DNA of 64,000 bases from Chloroflexota bacterium (GTDB taxonomy: Bacteria > Chloroflexota > FW602-bin22 > JACPRP01), in the NCBI GenBank assembly GCA_016210495.1, contig JACQUC010000208.1:28434-92433 (forward strand), read 5' to 3'. The translations under genes were made by a program, and so were the position numbers. Below are positions 41,130-49,932 of this stretch, in pieces; positions within the stretch are counted from its first letter, which is position 1, and each line of letters opens with the position of its first letter. The notes under the pieces are model-generated. The model saw only the letters and a list, made by a program, of their open reading frames with translations. It searched no databases and had not been told where the DNA came from.

Positions 41130-41624
41130 CTAAGCTTCCATATTGCCAACCGCCGACCGAAGCAGCTCGAGATATGCGCTCGCCGCTTCCGAACCCTCTG
41201 GCGGCGACCACGCCGCAAATACTTTGTCGTCTTTCGCGACGTACCCTTCGTCAGGCTGGCCTTTCACCTCGAAGAGCACGCCATCCTGGAGGACTACTAT
41301 GCCGTGCCACGTGTCGGCCGCGATGTCTACCCCCGCTACCGGGCCCCCAACTTCGAGCACAGTGGTCTGGTACTCGTCAATACTACCAAGATCGTCGAAA
41401 ACGACGACCGCAGCCTTCCCCTTCAGGATCACGAAGGCCTCCGATCGGTGCGGGCCGAGGTGTTTGTGGGGCCGCACGTAGCTTTCGGTAGTGATGGCGC
41501 TCACCATCCGGTGCGCGTGCTCCCACGGCCCTTTGTGGAGATTATGGACGGCCCGCTTCCGCGGGTTCCGCCTCGCTTCCTGCATAAGCGTCTCCATCAG
41601 CTCCTGGTTGATTCGAAACAGCAT
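41130..41624 (-). CDS. WbuC-family cupin
   Basis: 164 aa. N-terminal helix (MLFRINQELMETLMQEARRN), the WbuC motif RKRAVHNLHKGPWEHAHRMV, and cupin metal ligands in VRPHKHLGPHRSEAFVILKG followed by DTWHGIVVLQDGVLFEVKGQ. WbuC proteins are single-domain cupins found in polysaccharide gene clusters; the reaction is unknown. It is the first gene of a three-gene minus-strand group. A glycosylation locus lies 2 kb away, but not in the same operon. Confidence 0.82.
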   Translation of the reverse strand: MLFRINQELMETLMQEARRNPRKRAVHNLHKGPWEHAHRMVSAITTESYVRPHKHLGPHRSEAFVILKGKAAVVVFDDLGSIDEYQTTVLEVGGPVAGVDIAADTWHGIVVLQDGVLFEVKGQPDEGYVAKDDKVFAAWSPPEGSEAASAYLELLRSAVGNMEA

Positions 41625-41797
41625 AGGTCGATACCTTTATCCCAGCGGTTTGGCTACACGGCGGCCTCATCATATCACGTAGCCAGCCACGATCACAAGC
41701 GAACAAGGTGGTCATTGCCGTGGGGCCGGAATCTTGCTAGAATACGGTTGCTGGTGGGGGCCGGATATCTCCACAGAGGATCGCTCGGGAGCAGTAG

Positions 41798-42913
41798 ATG
41801 GTGGACAAGCCAAAGCAGCCGCGCAGCATTCTGGATATCCTTGCCTGCCCGCACTGCAAGACCGGGGTAGCGAAGCAGGTCGGCGCCTTGCATTGCCCCC
41901 GGTGCGGGCGCGACTATCAGATTATCGACGGTATCCCCATTATGGCCGATTCCGCCCCCGCCCTTGTGGCCGCCACGCTCCTACATCGTGACTCCTACAC
42001 GTCCTGGCACCAGCACGTGGTCACGTCGCTCGCCAGCGGCCCGTACATACTTCTCGACATCGGCGCGGGCCGCATGGCCCTCGACCACCCCAATATCGTT
42101 CGCATGGATGTAGCCTATGGCCCCGACGTCGACGTCGTCGGCGATGCGCACGCCCTCCCCTTCCTCGACGAATCCATCGACTTCGTCTATACGGAGGCCG
42201 TGCTCGAGCACCTCCACGACCCCTTCTATGCCGCCGCGGAAATGCACCGCGTCTGTCAAAAAGGAGGCTACGTCTACGCCGATACGAACTTCGTATTTCC
42301 TTACCACGGCTATCCGTACCATTACTTCAACTTCACACTGCACGGCGTCGAGACGGTTTTCGGCGCCTTCCGCAGGATTCGCTCTGGGGTCGCCCCTTAC
42401 CAGATGCCCTCGTTCGCCGTCGGCGCCCTTCTGCACGCCTATCTCGGCCATTTCCAGGCCCAGACGGAGGACGAGCATCACCTGGTCGAGGATATCCGCA
42501 AGGTGCTGAGCCATCCGCTTTTGCAGTACGATATGAGATTCGCGCCTGAATCGGTCCACGAGCTGGCCGCTGGGGTCTTCTTCTACGGCGTCAAGCAGTC
42601 GCAGGACGAAACGGTTCTGCCGCCTTCGCTGATGCTCGCCTACGCGGGGGACGCCGAATTGCGGCAGAGATTCCCGGATCCCTACGACCTTTCGGGCGTC
42701 GACAACCTGTTGAACTGGTGGGCCCAAGCCTTTCCAAGGGACTGGCAGAGGTTCCGAGGTCGCTTCCGTTTCCGCAAGCGTCCGCTGGCAAACCAGGGAA
42801 CAGTCGGCGATCTGGCCGCCAAAGCGATTGAGGCTCTCCGCACCGGCGGCCCGCGTGGTCTTCTCACTCAGACCGCCCAGTACCTCCGCTGGCGGCTCAG
42901 GCGGAGAGTCTGA
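41798..42913 (+). CDS. SAM-dependent methyltransferase with N-terminal Trm112-like zinc ribbon
   Basis: 371 aa. The N-terminal 50 residues are a zinc ribbon (LDILACPHCKTGVA … LHCPRCGRDYQIIDGIPIM). A class I methyltransferase follows (ILLDIGAGRMALDHPNIVRM; DVVGDAHALPFLDESIDFVY; TEAVLEHLHDPFYAAAEMHR). The 150-residue C-terminal part is family-specific. Such proteins occur in surface-polysaccharide and natural-product pathways. The stop codon TGA falls in the first bases of the TCTGAACC repeat at 42909, so the C-terminus may have been set by repeat insertion. Confidence 0.85.
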   Translation: MVDKPKQPRSILDILACPHCKTGVAKQVGALHCPRCGRDYQIIDGIPIMADSAPALVAATLLHRDSYTSWHQHVVTSLASGPYILLDIGAGRMALDHPNIVRMDVAYGPDVDVVGDAHALPFLDESIDFVYTEAVLEHLHDPFYAAAEMHRVCQKGGYVYADTNFVFPYHGYPYHYFNFTLHGVETVFGAFRRIRSGVAPYQMPSFAVGALLHAYLGHFQAQTEDEHHLVEDIRKVLSHPLLQYDMRFAPESVHELAAGVFFYGVKQSQDETVLPPSLMLAYAGDAELRQRFPDPYDLSGVDNLLNWWAQAFPRDWQRFRGRFRFRKRPLANQGTVGDLAAKAIEALRTGGPRGLLTQTAQYLRWRLRRRV

Positions 42914-43013
42914 ACCACTGATTGACGCAGATTACGGGATTGCTCAGATTACCAGATCACAGACATTCGGTATCTGTGAAATCCCCTAATCTGCGTAATC
43001 TGCGGTTCAGACA
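42909..43013. repeat. large inverted repeat TCTGAACC…GGTTCAGA, copy 2
   Basis: This 105 bp copy of the element at 38380-38509 fills the whole gap between two convergent genes. Its ends are TCTGAACCACTGATTGACGC and TAATCTGCGGTTCAGA, and the interior ATCTGTGAAATCCCCTAATC is identical to copy 1. Confidence 0.78.
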
Positions 43014-43015
43014 CC

Positions 43016-43906
43016 TTACGCTCTTCGCAGCGAAACCAGCGCGGAGATGGCGACCAGAAACACCTCGGCTAGCGCTGAGATAAACCGCGTTGCGAACGCC
43101 GCGGACGACATCACCGGGACGGCGACGAACGTGGAGCTGAGCATCACTATGGTGGCCTCCCTCACGCCAATTCCGCCGGGAGTCAAGATCGAAAGCAATC
43201 CTACCACCCAGCCAAGCGCGCTCGCGCCGACCACGGCGGGAAGCATATGCAGGGGGGTTGGCGAGACCGAGGCCAAGACCAGGAACAGGCTCACTCCGGA
43301 CAGGACGTGGGAAAAGGCAAACCAGACCAGCAGGGCAAGCACCTGGGAGAAGCTCAACTTGATCTCTACACTATCCTTTTTCAAAGCCCGCGATGCCTGG
43401 TTTAGCAGCATTTGCAGAAGCCTCGGATGTGCCAGCGTGAGCCCTACCGGAATTAGAATCACGAGGTAGAAACCGGTTCCAACGAGGACAACCCCACCGA
43501 AGGTCGCCGCGACGACGAAGACGATGAGCCCGGACACGACGGCCAGGGCCTGCTCGACGTAGGTCGAGACCAACAGATCTTTGACAGTCATGCCTGCTCT
43601 GGCACCCAAATAGGTTCGCCCGGCGATGTGCCAGCCTGTGCCCGGCAGGTATCGGGCGGGCGTCGACACTATCCAGATGCGCAGCGCCGCCGCAAAATCC
43701 GCGTTGCGCGCCATCGCCCTCAGCGCCAGCGCCCACCCGGCACCCATCACCAGGTAAAAGCCCGTGTAGAAGGCGAACGCAGCCAGCAGGTAGGCGGGAT
43801 TCAACGTCCACGAAAGAGCTGCGAAACTCTCCCAGTTGCGCCAGACGTAGGCGACCCAGAAGGCCAACACCGTCGCCGCGACGATGTATCTGAGTGCTTT
43901 CCTCAC
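43016..43906 (-). CDS. UPF0104 / lysylphosphatidylglycerol-synthase-like membrane protein
   Basis: 296 aa, about eight helices. The motif GWHIAGRTYLGARAGMTVKD and the closing LSILTPGGIGVREATIVML are diagnostic of the AglD/MprF-flippase-like UPF0104 family. It begins 24 nt after the glycosyltransferase stop and probably belongs to the YfhO-glycosyltransferase operon, where it might flip the lipid-linked sugar or act as a glycosyltransfer partner. Confidence 0.85.
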   Translation of the reverse strand: MRKALRYIVAATVLAFWVAYVWRNWESFAALSWTLNPAYLLAAFAFYTGFYLVMGAGWALALRAMARNADFAAALRIWIVSTPARYLPGTGWHIAGRTYLGARAGMTVKDLLVSTYVEQALAVVSGLIVFVVAATFGGVVLVGTGFYLVILIPVGLTLAHPRLLQMLLNQASRALKKDSVEIKLSFSQVLALLVWFAFSHVLSGVSLFLVLASVSPTPLHMLPAVVGASALGWVVGLLSILTPGGIGVREATIVMLSSTFVAVPVMSSAAFATRFISALAEVFLVAISALVSLRRA

Positions 43907-43930
43907 GGCATGCCACCGCCGATCCGCCGG

Positions 43931-44938
43931 TCAGTCAAGTGTCCGCTCAATGGAAAACTCCTCGCGGGGGTTATAGGTGACGTTGCGCAGCATCTCGCCA
44001 ATGAGACCTGTGCAAACAAGCTGGAGACCCGCCACCATCAGGAGAACGGCCAGGATCAAGAGGGGTCTGCGGCCAATAGACGCTCCGCCAAACCAGATAG
44101 CCACCAGGTAAGTGAAGATGATCAGCCCGATGGCGAACACGACGATCCCCAACGACCCGAACAGTCTCAGCGGGTTGCGCATGTAGCTGGTGAGGAATAG
44201 GACCTGCACGAAGTCGAGAAACCCCGCCGAAAGCCGACTCAGATCGTACTTCGAGCGCCCGTGCACACGGGACCGGTGGTTAACGGCTATCTCTGTGACC
44301 CTGAAGCCCCTCCAATTTGCCAGGACTGGAATGAACCGGTGCAGCTCTCCGTAGAGTGTAAGGTCCGATATTACTTGTCTACGGTATGCTTTGAGCCCGC
44401 AGTTGAAATCGTGCAGACGGATGCCAGTGAGCGACCGGACAATCCAGTTGAAAACCAAAGAGAGAAGCCGCTTTGACCGAGGATCGATCCTCTTCGACCT
44501 CCATCCCGAAACAAGGTCATAGCCCTCGTCCAGCTTCGAGCACAGGCTCGGTATGTCAGCCGGGTCGTTTTGCAGGTCGGCGTCGATGGTCACAACCTTT
44601 TCCCCTCGCGCAAGCTGGAAGCCGGCGCTCAACGCGGCGGTCTTGCCGAAATTCCGCCTGAACCTGATGACCTTAACCGCGGGGTCCATCTCGTGAAGCT
44701 CTTGCAGCACCCGGAAAGACCCATCGCGGCTACCGTCGTCCACGAAGATGATTTCGCCGTCCTTGCCTTCGATTATGGGAGCCAACTGGTTGTACAGGGG
44801 CTCCAGGCTCTCCTCCTCATCGCGCACCGGCACCACTATCGATAGATCAAGCCGTTGTCGCGTAGCTGTCATAGGGTATCCAGGTGCAGCGTCCAGGCTT
44901 TCTCGAGCCTTAGTTGGCGGTCTCCGTTGTAAGTCCAT
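43931..44938 (-). CDS. polyprenyl-phosphate glycosyltransferase, GT2 (CsbB/GtrB-like)
   Basis: 335 aa from ATG 44938 (GGGAGG eight bases upstream). GT2 domain (LSIVVPVRDEEESLEPLYNQ; IIFVDDGSRDGSFRVL; KVVTIDADLQNDPADIPSL; RIDPRSKRLLSLVFNW) is followed by two C-terminal helices (LFGSLGIVVFAIGLIIFTYL, LILAVLLMVAGLQLVCTGLI). This is the GtrB/CsbB layout: it loads a sugar onto undecaprenyl phosphate at the inner face. It lies 63 nt downstream of a YfhO-type protein, reproducing the CsbB-YfhO pairing known from Bacillus envelope glycosylation. Confidence 0.9.
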   Translation of the reverse strand: MDLQRRPPTKARESLDAAPGYPMTATRQRLDLSIVVPVRDEEESLEPLYNQLAPIIEGKDGEIIFVDDGSRDGSFRVLQELHEMDPAVKVIRFRRNFGKTAALSAGFQLARGEKVVTIDADLQNDPADIPSLCSKLDEGYDLVSGWRSKRIDPRSKRLLSLVFNWIVRSLTGIRLHDFNCGLKAYRRQVISDLTLYGELHRFIPVLANWRGFRVTEIAVNHRSRVHGRSKYDLSRLSAGFLDFVQVLFLTSYMRNPLRLFGSLGIVVFAIGLIIFTYLVAIWFGGASIGRRPLLILAVLLMVAGLQLVCTGLIGEMLRNVTYNPREEFSIERTLD

Positions 44939-45001
44939 TTCCCTGACCTCCCTGACTAACGTCGCCCACTACGATCACGCTAGTGGGCGATCCGTACAAG
45001 C

Positions 45002-47695
45002 TCAATTCAGATGCGGTTGCACCCGTCGTTCATTGTGGCGGGAACCGCGAAGGTAGGATCGACGACCATGCACGGCGGAAAGCCTGAGCATTGTCGTATT
45101 GGCCAACCCGATGGCCAGTACAAGCGCGAGCGTGGCAAGCGTGACTCCGAGTCCCCATTGGAAAGATTGCGGCTCGTACGAGAAGCGCACATCGTGGCCT
45201 CCCGCAGGAACAGCCACAGCACGAAGGGCGAGATTGGCCCTATGGATCGGTACCGAGCGACCATCGACGGTCGCTGTCCAACCTGGATAGTACGTGTCGG
45301 ACAACACCAGGTAGCCGCCGGTCTCGGTCTCGACGTGTACTTCAACCTCCTTCGGGGCATAACGCTCCACGGTCGCCAGACTGGTGCCAGTCTGACCAGT
45401 CGGTTCCATCGATTCCGGCCCGGCGTCGGCCACGAGGACCTGCCGCCGAAAATCAAATTCGTCTGACAGTAGCATTTCCAGAGCTTGTTTTTCGTCAGGA
45501 ACCGCTCTTGCCGTTGGAACGACAAACGCCCTCGGCAACACTCGTAGGTTTTCGTAGATGCGCAACTCCCCCTGGTACACCTGCCGGAAACGGGAGTTCG
45601 CGATGTCTTTGTCGGGAGGCACCAGCACGTATTTCACGTTGAGCAGGTCGAGCAGGCGCGAATCCCAGCGCGTGAGATTCACGAGATTCCCAAGCTCCCG
45701 GCCAGTCGGCGTGCCATCCTCGATAGCGGCGGCAAGTCGACCGAACGCACCCGGATATAGCGAATCGTAGCCCCCGATCTCCTGAATACCGAATGGCATA
45801 AGCGTGTTGGCGAACAGGTTACCATCCGAGGTGTCGAGCATCACTCTGTAGGTATCCCGGTCACTACGCAAGAATTCGATGGCCGGGCTGATGGGGTACA
45901 CGTTCTGCCGTGGTGAAGTCGTATTGTAGCTTGCGCCGAAAACCATAAGATCGGCAGCGGTCAACACCAGAGTGAGCGCGATAACCGGCCTTATCCTTTT
46001 TCGTGACGCCAGCCAGAAGAGCATCACGCACCCAAAGCCCAGCAGCAGATATGGCAGGATGCTGGGACCCCAGGGAATATAGTGAGCCAGCATGGCATTG
46101 TACTGGTCCTCGACCTGGCGGTAGTAATGCTCCAGCGAGTAGGGATTACCCGGCGATTGATAGACCCGCGTGCGAACGAATTCGGTGCCCATGCCCAGTA
46201 TCTCCTCGCGATGTGCCCGGAGGTATGCCCCAACCAGCGCCACCGCCGCAGCCGCGGAGAGGGTAGCCAGTCCGGCGACTATTGTCGCACGCCGCGCCAC
46301 CCGACGACAGTCGCTTCGGGAAATGAGCCAGTCCAGGCCGATGCCGGAGAGCATAGCCACCGAGAAACCGTAGAGGAGCAAGAGGCGGGTATGGTTCAGG
46401 GAGGAAATCACGGGCACGAGTCTGAACACCGGGATCAGCGGGTTAAAGACTGCGAGGGCCAGGGCAAGCGCCCCCAAACACCCCAAAAACCACGTCTCGG
46501 GTTTTCTACTGCGGAAGAGCGCGACGATGGCGAGCGCAAGAGGAACTATGCCGGCGTACCCCTGCAGTTCGTTGTAGTTCGTTCCCGCCATCGAGAAAAG
46601 CTCGAACGGTAGGATCGGCGAGCCCGCCACGGTGGGAAGGACGAAACTGCCGAGTAGCGCAAGGCGCAGCAGGGCCGTCTTCAGATCATCGATTCCCGAT
46701 ATTGTCCGCTGCTGCCCAAGAGCCTGGAGCTCGGCCGAAGGGAGTATCTGCACCGCGGCCAGGCCAAGAGCGATCAGCAGAATGAGCCCAAATCGAGCGT
46801 TCGCTGGCAGCGACGCCCTGATGCCGCCCGAGCGCACCAAGCTAATCTGCCGAAAAACGTGCAGCGCAAGCAGGGCGAAGGCCACGTATGATGCCCTCTG
46901 GGAGTTCCCGAGGCTCGCCAGCCCCAGGGCGAAGCCCGCCATCGCGACCCATTGCCAGCTCCCTGTCCGGTTGGCCTTTTCGTACAGGAGTAGCACCAGC
47001 GGCAGCAATGCTGCTGCGATTACCGTGTGGTTGAACTCCAGCCACACGCCGACGTAGCCGTTGAACATCCAGGCTATTCCGGAGAGAAGAGCAGCCGGAC
47101 GGGAGAGACCCCAGTTTCTCATAAGCATATACGCGAACAACCCGGCGAGGAAAGTGTGGACGATCAGCAGAACCGCCTGGGCATCAATCGCCGGCAGCAG
47201 CAGAAACGCCGCGAGCTTAATCGGGTACATCTGAGCGGTCATCGCGCTGGCCAGCACGGGATCTCCCGCTAGAATGTTCGGGTTCCACAGCGCGGGCTGG
47301 GACTGTCTGATTTGCTGCCAGTAGAAGACGTCGCTGGGGAAATGAGTGTTTATGGCATCCGAAATGAGACGATTGTGAACGACGGGGGAAACTTCCGGGA
47401 GACGCCAGGGATACCACGTCGACAATATGTCCGCCGGCAAATACGCTTCGCCGAGCCACACGTAGCGCCAGAAATACCCCAGGGTGAGCGCGGCCATAAT
47501 CAAGACGGGTATCACGCTTAGAAGCCGGCCTTTGCTGCACCGGAAAAGGTGCTGCCGGCACAGGGCCATTGTGGGCATCCAAAATGACCTAAATGCGCCA
47601 TAGGAATCCGTTGTTGGCAGTGCGTTTTTGGCAGTAATACTCCCGTATCGAATCCCACTATTCGCATTCTCAGGTTGCCAGCTACGCTCCTCCAA
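45002..47695 (-). CDS. YfhO-family GT-C membrane glycosyltransferase
   Basis: 897 aa if started at TTG 47695 (GGAGGAGGG 11 nt upstream); ATG 47578 or 47569 would give about 860 aa. The first helix (LLSVIPVLIMAALTLGYFWR) is followed by the YfhO motif LADILSTWYPW/LWNPNILAGDPVLASAMTA and about 12 helices. The extracytoplasmic C-terminal domain ends with SDTYYPGWTATVDGRSVPIH and AVAVPAGGHDVRFSYEP, typical for YfhO. In Bacillus it moves a lipid-linked sugar onto lipoteichoic acid. Pho-like array E lies upstream, so envelope glycosylation may respond to phosphate. Confidence 0.88.
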   Translation of the reverse strand: MEERSWQPENANSGIRYGSITAKNALPTTDSYGAFRSFWMPTMALCRQHLFRCSKGRLLSVIPVLIMAALTLGYFWRYVWLGEAYLPADILSTWYPWRLPEVSPVVHNRLISDAINTHFPSDVFYWQQIRQSQPALWNPNILAGDPVLASAMTAQMYPIKLAAFLLLPAIDAQAVLLIVHTFLAGLFAYMLMRNWGLSRPAALLSGIAWMFNGYVGVWLEFNHTVIAAALLPLVLLLYEKANRTGSWQWVAMAGFALGLASLGNSQRASYVAFALLALHVFRQISLVRSGGIRASLPANARFGLILLIALGLAAVQILPSAELQALGQQRTISGIDDLKTALLRLALLGSFVLPTVAGSPILPFELFSMAGTNYNELQGYAGIVPLALAIVALFRSRKPETWFLGCLGALALALAVFNPLIPVFRLVPVISSLNHTRLLLLYGFSVAMLSGIGLDWLISRSDCRRVARRATIVAGLATLSAAAAVALVGAYLRAHREEILGMGTEFVRTRVYQSPGNPYSLEHYYRQVEDQYNAMLAHYIPWGPSILPYLLLGFGCVMLFWLASRKRIRPVIALTLVLTAADLMVFGASYNTTSPRQNVYPISPAIEFLRSDRDTYRVMLDTSDGNLFANTLMPFGIQEIGGYDSLYPGAFGRLAAAIEDGTPTGRELGNLVNLTRWDSRLLDLLNVKYVLVPPDKDIANSRFRQVYQGELRIYENLRVLPRAFVVPTARAVPDEKQALEMLLSDEFDFRRQVLVADAGPESMEPTGQTGTSLATVERYAPKEVEVHVETETGGYLVLSDTYYPGWTATVDGRSVPIHRANLALRAVAVPAGGHDVRFSYEPQSFQWGLGVTLATLALVLAIGLANTTMLRLSAVHGRRSYLRGSRHNERRVQPHLN

Positions 47696-48129
47696 GAAGC
47701 CGCGGCCCTCCTCCGAACCCGCCCCGCCCTGTCACTTGCCGAGGCTGCTAGAACAAAGAGGCATTCTAGCCTGAAATTGTTAAGCCCCTGTTAAAAAAGA
47801 GACAAAATCCTGTTACGCCAGGGCGCTCAGCAATCTGAATCGGAAGTCTGCACCTGAATCTCGCCAGGTACTACGTCTCCGGTACTAGCCAGCTCGTACC
47901 ATGGATGGCGTACTCCCACAAATACGCCTCCTATACGTCTCTCGCCAGATGCACTCCGCTCGGCACCACGCTAAACTTCCTCTGTAACATAAGTGAGAGC
48001 CCACTGATGCTCTCGGTCGACGGGAAGGCAGATGCTCGACGTTCGGGGTGGGCGCGGGGATGGGAGTTGCGCACGTCACCTAACGCCCGAGATCCAAGTG
48101 GCAGGCAATGGTAGCAGGAGGAGGTAGTT
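47696..48129. other. divergent intergenic region with Pho-like array; otherwise no gene seen
   Basis: Apart from array E near 47.79 kb, the 310 bp up to the subtilase start holds no convincing small gene or known RNA. The subtilase has a strong ribosome site, GCAGGAGGAGG, at about 48115-48125; its promoter was not identified with confidence. Confidence 0.4.
47763..47816 (-). promoter_or_regulatory. Pho-box-like array E with -10 element
   Basis: On the minus strand: GTAACA (47816-47811), TTGTCT (47805-47800), TTAACA (47794-47789) and TTAACA (47783-47778), all 11 bp apart. After nine bases comes TAGAAT (47768-47763). The predicted start near 47756 gives a 60 nt leader to the TTG start of the YfhO-type gene. 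Confidence 0.78.
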
Positions 48130-49869
48130 ATGCACCTCAACAAATTATCCAAAGCGGTCTTTACCCTGATCGTCTTGCTGATGCTGTTCATCAGCCCGTT
48201 CGCCCTGGTGGCGCAGGCCGCTCCACCTGGACCTGGGAACGGGAAGGGCCAGGAGAAGCTCTCTCCCGAGCTGCGCAAGATCCTGGCCTCGAACGCCAAG
48301 GGGGTCGTGCGGGTCATCGTCCAAATGGAGGCGGACCAGCAGAAGCCCAAACCGGGTGCCAAGCAGAAGCCGGAGCACGAGGCGAAGAAGGCCCTCGAGA
48401 AGCACGGCGGCGCAGCCTCAAAAGCCCTCGGCATCGTCGGCGGCGCCAGCGGTAGGATCAACGTGAACCGACTGGTTGCTTTGAGTCGGGAGAAAGGAGT
48501 CCATCAGATCTCCTACGACTCCCAACTCAGGCCGAACGGTAGTCCCTACAGCGGCGACATGGTCGATTTCACCAAGGCTCTCAACGTCGACGAGGTTTGG
48601 GGCAAAGGTGTCTACGGCTCGGGCGTCAACGTGGCGGTGCTCGACTCTGGCGTTGCGGGTCTGCCGCACGGCGTCGACCCCAGGCGCATCGTCGCTTCCG
48701 TCGACATGATCACACCCGGGGCATCTGTCGGCGACCCTGGAGGGCACGGCACCCACGTTGCCGGCATCATCGCTGGGAAGGACGACGATTGGAGCGGCGT
48801 CGCTCCCCAGGCCAACATCGTCTCGGTGCGCGTTATCGACGAGACGGGTACGACAAGGAAGTCCACCGTCATCCAGGGCATTCAGTGGGCGATCCAGAAC
48901 CGTAGGGCCTACGACATCCGCGTGCTCAACCTGTCCCTGGGTGGCCCAGTCGTTGGCTCCTACAAGCTCGATCCCCTCGCCGGCGCGGTCGAGATGGCCT
49001 GGTTCTCGGGCATCGTCGTCGTCGCCTCTGCCGGCAATAATGGCCCCGGCGCCGGCACAATCTCGACGCCCGGCCACGACCCCTACATCATCACCGTCGG
49101 CGCGATGGATATGAACGCTACGGTGAAGCGCAGCGACGACATCCTGGCCTGGTTCTCTGCTCGCGGTCCAACCGTCGACGGCCTGAACAAGCCCGACGTC
49201 GTCGCCCCTGGCAGAAAGATCGTCTCGACCCGCGTCGTGGGCAGCACCCTGGATCGGCTCTTCTTCGATCGCGTGGTCGCCAACTATTACTTGCGTCTCT
49301 GCGGAACCTCGCAGGCTGCCGCCACCGTGTCGGGCGTCACCGCGCTCATGCTCAGCGCCAACCGCAACCTTCGGCCCGATCAGATCAAGCAGTCGCTGAA
49401 GGCCTCGGCCAGCAAGCTGAACGGCTACGATGTCAACGCCGTCGGCGCCGGCTACGTGGATGCCTCGGCGGCGGTCAAGGGCTCAGTCGATTCTCGCCGG
49501 CAATCGGCCAGGCCGGCCGACGGCTTCGCCATCGGCATCTACCCTGTCATCAAGGGCAGGTTGCCCCTGGTCTGGAAGGACCTGAATTTCAACGGCGGGG
49601 TCGACTCTCGTGGGACTAGGTGGTCAAACGCCACCTGGGACAACGCGGCGTGGGACAACGCCACGTGGGATAATCTGGCCTGGGGCAACGCGGCCTGGGA
49701 TAACGCCGCGTGGGATAACGCATCCTGGGACAACGCATCGTGGGACAACGCGTCTTGGGACAACGCATCGTGGGACAACGCGTCGTGGGACAACGCGTCT
49801 TGGGACAACGCGTCTTGGGACAACGCGTCTTGGGACAACGCAGCGTGGGATACCTGTCCATCGGACTGA
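48130..49869 (+). CDS. secreted subtilisin-like protease (S8) with C-terminal WDNAS repeats
   Basis: 579 aa. Signal peptide (VFTLIVLLMLFISPFALVAQ) and an I9-like propeptide (about 45-140) precede the S8 domain. The triad is in VAVLDSGVAG (Asp), GGHGTHVAGIIAG (His) and CGTSQAAATVSG (Ser). From residue 498 the chain becomes 15 pentapeptides of W-x-N-x-x type (eight are WDNAS) and ends WDTCPSD, with no membrane anchor. The repeat may form a stacked Trp/Asn structure that binds the wall or another polymer. A membrane protein gene follows 63 nt downstream. Confidence 0.92.
   Translation: MHLNKLSKAVFTLIVLLMLFISPFALVAQAAPPGPGNGKGQEKLSPELRKILASNAKGVVRVIVQMEADQQKPKPGAKQKPEHEAKKALEKHGGAASKALGIVGGASGRINVNRLVALSREKGVHQISYDSQLRPNGSPYSGDMVDFTKALNVDEVWGKGVYGSGVNVAVLDSGVAGLPHGVDPRRIVASVDMITPGASVGDPGGHGTHVAGIIAGKDDDWSGVAPQANIVSVRVIDETGTTRKSTVIQGIQWAIQNRRAYDIRVLNLSLGGPVVGSYKLDPLAGAVEMAWFSGIVVVASAGNNGPGAGTISTPGHDPYIITVGAMDMNATVKRSDDILAWFSARGPTVDGLNKPDVVAPGRKIVSTRVVGSTLDRLFFDRVVANYYLRLCGTSQAAATVSGVTALMLSANRNLRPDQIKQSLKASASKLNGYDVNAVGAGYVDASAAVKGSVDSRRQSARPADGFAIGIYPVIKGRLPLVWKDLNFNGGVDSRGTRWSNATWDNAAWDNATWDNLAWGNAAWDNAAWDNASWDNASWDNASWDNASWDNASWDNASWDNASWDNASWDNAAWDTCPSD
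49621..49845 (+). repeat. 15 bp coding tandem repeat (15 units)
   Basis: Fifteen consecutive 15-base units based on TGGGACAACGCGTCT encode the W-D-N-A-S repeats. The central units are nearly identical at DNA level, while the first six vary at second and third codon positions, suggesting recent expansion in the middle. Confidence 0.92.
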
Positions 49870-49932
49870 CGCGCCTTTGGCAACCCTGGTGCAGCTACCA
49901 CTGGCCTTGGGAGAAATTGGGGGAGGCAGACG

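Noticed and set aside
49621..49869. Tandem repeat considered as a CRISPR array
   Set aside because: The 15 bp units are contiguous without spacers and encode W-D-N-A-S in frame with the protease.
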